NCBI GenBank assembly: GCA_023422565.1 | Contig: JAFAGR010000027.1 | Location: forward strand, 1-12,544 | Direction of reading: 5' to 3' | Origin: Bacteroidota bacterium | Lineage (GTDB): Bacteria; Bacteroidota; Bacteroidia; Chitinophagales; Chitinophagaceae | Length of the DNA: 12,544 nt | Shown: positions 6,793-12,544 of the stretch, one piece after another | Position numbering within the stretch: position 1 is the stretch's first letter | Layout: the number at the start of each line of letters is the position of its first letter | The notes under the pieces: generated by a model | What the model saw: only the letters and a program-made list of their open reading frames with translations | Told to the model about the DNA's origin: nothing | The model's database searches: none | Program-made: the position numbers and the translations under genes

Positions 6793-8034
6793 TTACAGGT
6801 CTTCTATATCATACTCCTTCAGCTTCCTGTAAAGCGTACGTTCGCTGATACCAAGATCAATAGAAGCATCCCGCCTTTTTCCGCGATGTTTTTTAAGCGC
6901 CTTTATTATCAGTTCTTTCTCTTTGTCTACAATGCTCAATGATTCATCCACCTCTTCATGCTGGTGTATCGGTTCCACACTTCCCTTTCTTAAAAAAACC
7001 GCATTGCTTCCTCCCTGTACCAGTGAAGGTGCTGCGGATTGTGGTACATAATCGTGAAGCGCGTTGTCGTTTGAAAACGTGGGAAGATTTTGGGCCAGGG
7101 CGGGGTTCTTCATCACTTCGAAAAACATTTTCTTAAGTTCATTTACATCTTTCTTCATATCAAAGAAAAGTTTGTAAATGATCTCCCTTTCATTTGCGAA
7201 TTCGGTTTGAGAAACATTGCCCGGACCGGTGAGTACGGGTAACCGTGAGTGCTGCTGCTCCGGAAGAAATTGTTGCAATTGTTGGGCGCTGATGTGCCTG
7301 TCTTTACTGAGTACCGAAATTTGTTCCGCGATGTTTTTTAATTCGCGAATGTTTCCGGGCCAGGAGTAATTCATCAACATCTGCCTCGCCGCTTCATCGG
7401 GCAGAACCGGGGTTGTTCTATAGCGGTCGGCGAAATCTGTAGTGAATTTTCTGAAAAGTAACATGATGTCATCCTTCCTGTCTCGCAGTGCAGGAACGCG
7501 GATCGGAACGGTGTTTAAACGGTAATATAGGTCCTCACGGAAACGCCCGCGGTGAGAGAGCTCCAGAAGGTCTTTATTAGAAGCAGCTATCACCCGCACA
7601 TCGGTTTTCTGCACCTTGCTGCTACCCACGCGGATATATTCGCCGGCTTCAAGCACACGCAATAGCCTCGCTTGAGTGCCCAGGGGCATTTCACCAATTT
7701 CATCGAGGAAGATCGTACCGCCATTCACGGTTTCAAAATATCCTTTGCGGCTGTCTACCGCTCCTGTAAACGATCCTTTCTCGTGGCCGAATAATTCCGA
7801 ATCAATAGTGCCCTCAGGTATTGCGCCGCAGTTTACGGCAATAAATGAATTGTGTTTTCTTGCTGAAAGGCTGTGAATGATCTGCGAAAAAACCTCCTTG
7901 CCCACACCGCTTTCGCCATTGATAAGTACACTAAGGTCAGTGGCCGCAACCTGTACGGCCACGTTCAACGCATAATTGAGTTCAGGCGAATTGCCAATTA
8001 TCCCGAACCTGTTTTTTATTGATTGTAGATCCAT
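6793..8034 (-). CDS. Sigma-54-interacting AAA+ transcriptional activator without sensor domain
   Basis: This 413-residue protein begins almost directly with the AAA+ core. It has Walker A GESGVGKE (40-47), the sigma-54 contact loop GSFTGA (87-92, Ser for the usual Ala of GAFTGA), Walker B GTIFLDEIGE (106-115) and an Arg-finger-type region FREDLYYRLNTVPIRVP. WPGNIREL follows at the end of the core. A linker of about 130 residues has a charged helical stretch (EREIIYKLFFDMKKDVNELKKMFFEV). The protein ends in a Fis-type helix-turn-helix (GKRRDASIDLGISERTLYRKLKEY). There is no receiver, GAF or PAS domain, so activity may be set by expression level or by a partner protein. It lies 6 bp after miaB and 18 bp before the LptE-like gene, within the same unit. 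Target promoters cannot be named from this window. Confidence 0.92.
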   Translation of the reverse strand: MDLQSIKNRFGIIGNSPELNYALNVAVQVAATDLSVLINGESGVGKEVFSQIIHSLSARKHNSFIAVNCGAIPEGTIDSELFGHEKGSFTGAVDSRKGYFETVNGGTIFLDEIGEMPLGTQARLLRVLEAGEYIRVGSSKVQKTDVRVIAASNKDLLELSHRGRFREDLYYRLNTVPIRVPALRDRKDDIMLLFRKFTTDFADRYRTTPVLPDEAARQMLMNYSWPGNIRELKNIAEQISVLSKDRHISAQQLQQFLPEQQHSRLPVLTGPGNVSQTEFANEREIIYKLFFDMKKDVNELKKMFFEVMKNPALAQNLPTFSNDNALHDYVPQSAAPSLVQGGSNAVFLRKGSVEPIHQHEEVDESLSIVDKEKELIIKALKKHRGKRRDASIDLGISERTLYRKLKEYDIEDL

Positions 8035-8040
8035 ATTTTC

Positions 8041-9456
8041 TTAGTTAGAAATTGCACGGCCTATTAAAGTTCCGGCGGTACAGGAATCAATCTTCACTTT
8101 TACATAGTCGCCCTTGGTAAACTTTTCACGCGGAAAAACGACAACTTTGTTTTGGTCATTTCTGCCAAATAGTTCCTCCTCATTTTTTTTAGAAGTGCCT
8201 TCAACCAGCACCGTGAAAGTTTTTCCTACATCTCTTTGCATGCTTAACAGGGAATGTCCCCGGTAGAGGTCAACCAGTTCCTGCAATCTCCGTTTCTTGA
8301 TTTCGAGCGGAACATCGTCTTCAAACCTGCGCGCGGCAAGGGTTCCCGGCCGTTCAGAATAATAATACAAATAGGCGAGGTCATATTTGCAGTACTCCAT
8401 CAGGCTGAGCGAATCTTTATGATCTTCTTCCGTTTCTGTGCAAAAACCGGCGATCATGTCCGTTGATAAACCGCATTCAGGCAACAACTCACGGATGCGG
8501 TCAACCCGCGCGATATACCATTCCCGGCTGTAGGTTCTGTTCATCAGTTGCAATACCCGCGAACTTCCGCTTTGTACGGGAAGGTGAATGTATTTGCAGA
8601 TGTTATTGTATTTCTGCATGGAGAACAGAACTTCATCTGTAATATCTTTCGGATGCGAAGTGGAGAAGCGGACACGCAGTAAGGGTGAAATTTCGGCTAC
8701 GCGTTGCAGTAAGGTGGCGAATGAAACTGCAGCGCTTCCTTTTTCATCCGTATAGTGATAGCTATCTACATTCTGGCCGAGCAAGGTCACTTCACGATAT
8801 CCCTCATCAAATAATTGTTTACATTCATTGATGATGCTTTCGGCGCTCCGGCTTCGCTCACGTCCGCGTGTAAAAGGAACCACGCAGAATGAACACATGT
8901 TGTTGCAGCCGCGCATTATACTTACAAAGGCAGTCACGCCATTACTGTTCAGCCTTACCGGAGCAATATCCGCATAGGTTTCCTCGCGGCTTAATAAAAC
9001 ATTCACTCCTTTCTGGCCGCCATGTGCCTCCTCAATTAATGAGGGAAGGGTTCGGTAAGCATCGGGGCCTACAACCAGGTCTACCAGTTTTTCTTCTTCA
9101 AGAAATGCGGACTTCAGCCTTTCTGCCATGCATCCCAATACGCCAACAAGCAGCCCGCGATTTGCTCTCTTGAGTTTCTTAAATTCTGTAAGGCGCTTTC
9201 TAACAGTTTGTTCGGCTTTTTCACGAATAGAGCAAGTATTAATAAGAATGAGGTCGCTCATTTCAATATTCACCGTGGGCGCGAAACCATGGTCTTGAAG
9301 TATTGAAGCCACTACCTCGCTGTCGGCAAAGTTCATTGCGCACCCGTAGCTTTCAATGTAAAAACGCTTTCCGGCCGGTGCATCAGCGGCCATGCCCCTG
9401 AATGCTTCCCCCTGCCGTGCCTCATCATGCGTTTTATCGATCACCAATGCTTCCAT
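8041..9456 (-). CDS. miaB: tRNA-2-methylthio-N6-dimethylallyladenosine synthase MiaB
   Basis: MiaB is a radical-SAM methylthiotransferase that converts i6A37 to ms2i6A37 in tRNAs reading UNN codons. The 471-residue product has the N-terminal UPF0004 cluster ligands Cys39 (ESYGCAMN), Cys75 (NTCSIREKA) and Cys109 (GCMAER). The radical-SAM cluster follows as RGCNNMCSFCVVPFTRGRERSR (Cys184, Cys188, Cys191), with ALGQNVDSY-like, here LLGQNVDSY, and HLPVQSGSSRVL further on. The C-terminus carries a TRAM-type domain with FTKGDYVKVKI...LIGRAI. The YGCAMNxxDSE variant and the full-length TRAM favour MiaB over RimO or MtaB. I chose the ATG at 9456 rather than 9507 because a perfect TATCTTTG promoter box lies at 9474-9481, downstream of the longer start, and the extra 17 residues are hydrophobic and atypical. 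About 25 residues precede the family domain. Confidence 0.95.
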   Translation of the reverse strand: MEALVIDKTHDEARQGEAFRGMAADAPAGKRFYIESYGCAMNFADSEVVASILQDHGFAPTVNIEMSDLILINTCSIREKAEQTVRKRLTEFKKLKRANRGLLVGVLGCMAERLKSAFLEEEKLVDLVVGPDAYRTLPSLIEEAHGGQKGVNVLLSREETYADIAPVRLNSNGVTAFVSIMRGCNNMCSFCVVPFTRGRERSRSAESIINECKQLFDEGYREVTLLGQNVDSYHYTDEKGSAAVSFATLLQRVAEISPLLRVRFSTSHPKDITDEVLFSMQKYNNICKYIHLPVQSGSSRVLQLMNRTYSREWYIARVDRIRELLPECGLSTDMIAGFCTETEEDHKDSLSLMEYCKYDLAYLYYYSERPGTLAARRFEDDVPLEIKKRRLQELVDLYRGHSLLSMQRDVGKTFTVLVEGTSKKNEEELFGRNDQNKVVVFPREKFTKGDYVKVKIDSCTAGTLIGRAISN

Positions 9457-9473
9457 CAAAAAAAATTGAAGTG

Positions 9474-9481
9474 CAAAGATA
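9474..9481 (-). promoter_or_regulatory. -7 promoter element of the miaB-secG unit
   Basis: TATCTTTG on the minus strand is a perfect match to the Bacteroidota TAnnTTTG box and ends 17 bp before the chosen miaB ATG. The -33 region has no clear TTTG; instead it overlaps a perfect inverted repeat at 9498-9512. This is the only clear promoter before the five closely spaced genes. Confidence 0.6.
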
Positions 9482-9497
9482 ATTAATGATAGGCACT

Positions 9498-9512
9498 CTG
9501 CCATCATGGCAG
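9498..9512. other. Perfect inverted repeat between the barrel gene and miaB
   Basis: CTGCCATCATGGCAG is a 6-bp perfect stem with a 3-nt loop, located 4 bp after the stop of the outer-membrane protein gene and over the expected -33 zone of the miaB promoter. It could be a weak terminator hairpin, but there is no T-tract, or an operator. The sequence alone does not decide. Confidence 0.4.
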
Positions 9513-9516
9513 TACG

Positions 9517-12084
9517 CTAAAAAGGCCGGATGATGCGGAAGTGGAAATTGGTGTCTTCCTTTGAAATACCGTAGGCAAACCAAACGGATATTTTGTTAAA
9601 GGGACTCACAATTAGCCCGGGACCGTAACCAAGGTGAATTTTGTTGTCTTCGGGCCGCTCCGTCCAAACCCGGCCGGCATCGGCAAAAACAAACAGGCCA
9701 AGCTTGCCGCTGTACCAATAACTTTTCACCTTGCTGATCCAACGTAATTCACTTTGGAAAAAGGCGGTGGATTCACCATAATATCGGCTTCGCTGAAAAC
9801 CGCGAAGGGTTTCGCTGCCGCCGATACTGTTCATGCGGAAAAAATCTGGTTCTCCCGTTAATGAGGAACCGCCGATCCGGAAATTCAATCCAAATTTTTT
9901 GATCAGTGGAACCAACAGTTGTAATTGCGTGGAATAAGTGGCCGAAGTATGGCCATCATGCAGTTGATGAAATGCATCAAAGTTGGTTTGCCAGGCAATG
10001 CCTTTTTGAGGCAAAATGGAATCATCAATATTCTGAAGCACGTATTCAAAATTCAACCCGGCATATTTCCTGGGTTGGTAAAAACTTTCCACTTCGTCTA
10101 TGCGTTTCTGTGAGACAAACCTGTCTTCATCTTTCTTGAGCGTGATTATCTGAAAATAGGGGAGTATCGATACACGATGGCGGTTGCGCGTTCGGTAAGA
10201 TAATCCCGCAGACACCAGCGCTTCCTTTGATCGCAATCTATAATAATCCCTGTCTTTGGTTTCGAGAATCGTTTCATTTCCGTAGCCGAAGTAATTTGTC
10301 CACCGTATCCAATCGTAATTCGCCAATACATCCAGGTCGAATTTTCCTATCAGGTCAGTGAATGTTCCTTTGTAAGTGATGCTTGGTCCTTTTTGATTGA
10401 TCGAATACCGGAGGTCAACCGTTTGTTTGTTACCAAAGGGATCTTTACGCCACTGGAATTGAGTTCGGGAAAAAGTTAACCCCGCATAAATTCCGTCTGC
10501 ATTTGAATAGAACACCACGGGGTAAACTCCGCGCTTATTATAACGCACTTCATCCCAGCTGAATTTGTGTATTGACGGGTAAGAGGAAAGCCGAAGACCG
10601 GTTTCTTTTCCCGTTATGAAATTATTCTCCTTGTTGTCATAGATCTTCACCTGCTTACCGATCTTTCTGATCGAACTGCTGTCAATATATTCATCATTTC
10701 CGGGCCCGCCTATTAGCCTCACTTTTATCCCCTTTCTTACATCGCCCATCACTTCAAACCTGTCTTCTCCGCCGATACCGTAAATTCTTATTTCCTCGGT
10801 GTTCGGGTTAAATGTTCGGTCGAATAGCGGTGCTGTATTTGAGCGCCTATCCGTTTTTTTATACATATGCACCCTGGTGGAAGTATCGTTAAGATGTTCG
10901 ATGAGGAAAAGTTCTTCTTTTTCTGATCCGCGGATAGAAGGATATTCTGCAAGCTGGTCGAAGTAAGTAGTGGCCCATTTCACCAGGTGGTCTCTGCGGG
11001 ATTTTAAACTGGCTTCAATGAATGCACCGGATATAGGGTAAACTTCTGTCGGAAGCATGGCAACTGCGCGGTGTATAACGGTGTCGGTTAAACGCTTTTG
11101 TAAATCTCTTGCAATTTCAATCCAGTCTTCACCGCTTAGTGAGTTTGTAAAGTGTAGATCAAGATTTCTGGCGGTGAAATTATAATACCTGAAATCTTTG
11201 ATATCAGGGCCGAAAGTCTGCAGGTGTTTTAATCCCGCAACCGGCAAGGCTAACCGCAATACTTTGCCGTCAAACAGGCTGAAGGCCATATCGCGATCGC
11301 GTGGCACTGGTTTATATTGCCGGCCATCTGTTGTTTTAAACTCGGCCCATCGCCATTGATCATCATGCCTGCTCCAATCGCCAATGAACATGTCAAACAA
11401 ACGTGAGCGCGCGTAAAGTTTCTGATCGATTCGATTCGCGGCATCTTCGAGCAGCCTTTCCCTTAATTTTTCCGTGCCGATGATGTTTTTTGCGTTCCCA
11501 AAATTCGAAGCGGTTTCCCAATTCTCATCCGGCCTTTGTTCAAACAAATATGGTTTATTGCTGTTTGCAACGTTGAAAGTATCAAGTCCGGGCTGTTCGG
11601 GAAGGAAATAGATACGTGGATTGGTGTGAAGAATTCCCGCGGCCTCTGCCAGTGGCGCCACCACTAAGGCGCTGTAAGGATGGGCGAGGCTGACCTGATC
11701 GTTCATAACGGTTTCAATAAAAGTTCCCCGAAGGTCTTCAGGAAGCGCGCTGGTAAAAGATTTTTGCAGTGAACGAAGTACGTATTCCCGATCTTGCCGG
11801 TCGCGTAACCTTAAGCTCTTTGTTTGCCTTCCGCCACCTTGAGCGTAAGGAAATATTCCGCCTTCAAGCGTATCAAGCAGCACTTTTTTAAATGCAACCG
11901 GCGTAGCCCATTCCTCGCGATAATGTTTTCCCCACCATTTGTCATGCTTGCTTTGCCGTTTCAGCTGTGGGGAAAGGGCAAGAACGGTATCCCCGGCATG
12001 CTGGCCGGCAGCAGTTTCAGAAAAAACCGAAAGGAAAATTGCAATTAAGGTGGTCCTCAATAATGTGGTGCCGAAAAAAGTCAC
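9517..12084 (-). CDS. Outer-membrane beta-barrel protein (BamA/Omp85-type) with CotH/HipA-like kinase-like N-terminal module
   Basis: This 855-residue protein is probably exported to the outer membrane, with a signal peptide at residues 1-27 (ending TAAGQ). The start is GTG at 12084; no in-frame ATG occurs before the mature part. Residues about 45-380 form a soluble module with a Gly-rich loop GGGRQTKSLRL (83-93), a strand EYVLRSL (100-106), a helical segment with HPYSALVVAPLAEAAG (135-150), then FIGDWSRHDDQWRW (233-246) and YKPVPRDRDMAF (257-268). That order resembles the N-lobe, catalytic loop and metal-binding Asp of CotH/HipA/Fam20-type atypical kinases. Residues about 434-468 are Gly/Asp-rich (GIGGEDRFEV, LIGGPGNDEYID). 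From about 530 onward lies a beta-barrel of the surface-antigen/Omp85 type with GGSETLRGF (755-763) and a terminal Phe (RPF) as barrel-assembly signal. Kinase activity is inference only. The calcineurin-like phosphoesterase domain found in some Bacteroidota relatives is absent. Confidence 0.85.
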   Translation of the reverse strand: MTFFGTTLLRTTLIAIFLSVFSETAAGQHAGDTVLALSPQLKRQSKHDKWWGKHYREEWATPVAFKKVLLDTLEGGIFPYAQGGGRQTKSLRLRDRQDREYVLRSLQKSFTSALPEDLRGTFIETVMNDQVSLAHPYSALVVAPLAEAAGILHTNPRIYFLPEQPGLDTFNVANSNKPYLFEQRPDENWETASNFGNAKNIIGTEKLRERLLEDAANRIDQKLYARSRLFDMFIGDWSRHDDQWRWAEFKTTDGRQYKPVPRDRDMAFSLFDGKVLRLALPVAGLKHLQTFGPDIKDFRYYNFTARNLDLHFTNSLSGEDWIEIARDLQKRLTDTVIHRAVAMLPTEVYPISGAFIEASLKSRRDHLVKWATTYFDQLAEYPSIRGSEKEELFLIEHLNDTSTRVHMYKKTDRRSNTAPLFDRTFNPNTEEIRIYGIGGEDRFEVMGDVRKGIKVRLIGGPGNDEYIDSSSIRKIGKQVKIYDNKENNFITGKETGLRLSSYPSIHKFSWDEVRYNKRGVYPVVFYSNADGIYAGLTFSRTQFQWRKDPFGNKQTVDLRYSINQKGPSITYKGTFTDLIGKFDLDVLANYDWIRWTNYFGYGNETILETKDRDYYRLRSKEALVSAGLSYRTRNRHRVSILPYFQIITLKKDEDRFVSQKRIDEVESFYQPRKYAGLNFEYVLQNIDDSILPQKGIAWQTNFDAFHQLHDGHTSATYSTQLQLLVPLIKKFGLNFRIGGSSLTGEPDFFRMNSIGGSETLRGFQRSRYYGESTAFFQSELRWISKVKSYWYSGKLGLFVFADAGRVWTERPEDNKIHLGYGPGLIVSPFNKISVWFAYGISKEDTNFHFRIIRPF

Positions 12085-12099
12085 TTGTGCACAAAAGTT
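12085..12099 (-). promoter_or_regulatory. Possible promoter element and palindrome before the barrel protein
   Basis: TTGTGCACAA (12085-12094) is a perfect 10-bp palindrome directly before the GTG start. It overlaps AACTTTTG (12092-12099, minus strand), one mismatch from TAnnTTTG. If this is the -7 box the transcript would be nearly leaderless. No -33 TTTG is seen at the right distance. Confidence 0.3.
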
Positions 12100-12147
12100 T
12101 ATGAAGTAACTTTTAAAATCGTGCCAAGTGGAAAGGGGATGAGGGAT

Positions 12148-12174
12148 TAAAAATTAAAAAGTAAAAATTAAAAA
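12148..12174. repeat. Perfect 13-bp A/T direct repeat, period 14
   Basis: TAAAAATTAAAAA occurs at 12148-12160 and again at 12162-12174, separated by a single G. It sits in the 154-bp spacer between the barrel protein and the next gene and makes this spacer strongly AT-rich. Confidence 0.7.
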
Positions 12175-12207
12175 TTTCAATAGCGCCTTTTAAATGTGCG
12201 CACGATC

Positions 12208-12244
12208 AAACCAGGAACTACAAACCAGAAACCACAAACTAAAC
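12208..12244. repeat. Degenerate 14-bp tandem repeat AAACCAGRAACYAC
   Basis: AAACCAGGAACTAC (12208-12221) is followed at once by AAACCAGAAACCAC (12222-12235; 12 of 14 identical) and a partial third unit AAACTAAAC. It runs up to and over the stop codon of the following minus-strand gene (12239-12241). Confidence 0.6.
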
Positions 12245-12544
12245 AAAATACCTCTTAAGCCAACTATTCTCCGCCGGCACCACCCAGTTATCCAGCAGGG
12301 CTTTTTTTGTAGTGATTGAATTATTAAAATAAAGAGTAGAAGGTTGAACAAACCCATGCTGCACCGCATAAGGGAGTTGTTGCATTGGAATTACTTCCGG
12401 CTTTCCTTTAATGTAAAAAGCAAGATCTTGACGGTTGAGCAAGTTTGTGTTATATCGTTTTTGGATTTCACGGATCATTGCTACAGAGCTGTCTGTGCTG
12501 CAGCCGCCAACGGCCGTTTCCGTTTCATCAGCCATCAAAATAAT
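12239..12544 (-). CDS. Small conserved Bacteroidota protein (often mislabelled 'ABC transporter ATPase'), C-terminal part
   Basis: The frame is open from the window edge (5' end missing) to TAG at 12239-12241, giving 101 residues. Visible features are IILMADETETAVGGCSTDSSVAMIREI near the start, with a GCSxDxSV block, then LLNRQDLAFYIKG and FNNSITTKKALLDNWVVPAENSW near the end. I recognise this as a small (about 150-160 residues) Bacteroidota family. Databases commonly carry it as 'ABC transporter ATPase', but no Walker A, Walker B or ABC signature is visible in the part seen here. Function is unknown. The ATG in this frame near 12535 is internal: the codons upstream of it remain open and the family continues N-terminally. 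Confidence 0.72.
   Translation of the reverse strand: MILMADETETAVGGCSTDSSVAMIREIQKRYNTNLLNRQDLAFYIKGKPEVIPMQQLPYAVQHGFVQPSTLYFNNSITTKKALLDNWVVPAENSWLKRYFV

Noticed and set aside
9457..9507. Hydrophobic 17-residue N-terminal extension of MiaB, which would look like a membrane anchor.
   Set aside because: It spans the promoter box at 9474-9481 and is not expected for a cytoplasmic tRNA-modifying enzyme; the ATG at 9456 is the better start.
242..12084. Many plus-strand open frames of 60-115 codons lying opposite the minus-strand genes (for example 1104-1433, 2293-2616, 2675-3022, 5171-5509, 8889-9173).
   Set aside because: They lie antisense to genes with clear family motifs, lack recognisable domains and lack promoters; they are coding shadows.
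12112..12127. Possible sigma-54 promoter upstream of the barrel protein (TTGGCACG on the minus strand matches the -24 element perfectly).
   Set aside because: At the required spacing the -12 element reads TAAA instead of TTGC; the essential GC pair is missing, so it is likely chance.
12196..12203. GTGCGCAC palindrome as a regulatory site.
   Set aside because: Only 8 bp and not positioned near a promoter element; expected by chance in this length of sequence.
1..12544. CRISPR array, tRNA or rRNA genes, phage or defence system.
   Set aside because: No regularly spaced repeats, cloverleaf-like sequence or rRNA signatures were seen, and none of the genes belongs to a recognised defence or phage family.

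Overview
The window looks like a core chromosomal segment of a Bacteroidota bacterium, most plausibly from the Chitinophagaceae or a close relative. The support is: intergenic promoters of the Bacteroidota type (TAnnTTTG at -7, with TTTG about 20 bp upstream in the best case); a conserved block miaB / sensor-less sigma-54 activator / lptE-like lipoprotein / TPR protein / secG; a large outer-membrane beta-barrel protein with a kinase-like N-terminal module; and a small Bacteroidota protein often mislabelled 'ABC transporter ATPase'. The family-level assignment is inference from gene style, not from a marker gene. Apart from two partial genes at the edges, every gene appears intact. All intact genes but one are on the minus strand.

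From left to right: (i) 1-217 holds the C-terminal tail of an IS1595/ISXO2-like transposase on the plus strand and a strong minus-strand terminator. (ii) 242-1630 is dihydrolipoamide dehydrogenase with its own promoter, divergent from a small secreted TlpA-like thioredoxin-fold protein (1757-2251). (iii) A second exported thioredoxin/peroxiredoxin-like protein (2353-2958) faces it tail to tail across a short-repeat spacer. (iv) mltG and a YihY/BrkB-family membrane protein form a pair with a stop/start overlap (3030-4987). (v) An intrinsic terminator at 5021-5048 closes a five-gene unit read on the minus strand: miaB, sigma-54 activator, lptE-like, TPR protein, secG (9456 down to 5071, gaps 1-29 bp). 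(vi) 9517-12084 encodes an 855-residue outer-membrane protein that combines a CotH/HipA/Fam20-like atypical-kinase-like module, a Gly-Asp-rich linker and a BamA/Omp85-type barrel. (vii) 12239-12544 is the C-terminal part of a small conserved protein that runs off the window.

Functionally the segment is mostly housekeeping with an envelope theme: protein export (SecG), LPS transport (LptE-like), peptidoglycan strand termination (MltG), envelope thiol chemistry (two thioredoxin-fold proteins) and outer-membrane biogenesis (barrel protein). Central metabolism (Lpd) and tRNA modification (MiaB) complete it. I see no CRISPR array, tRNA, rRNA, phage or defence island. The strongest candidate for something under-described is the kinase-like/beta-barrel fusion protein. 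No gene-free stretch exceeds about 155 bp.
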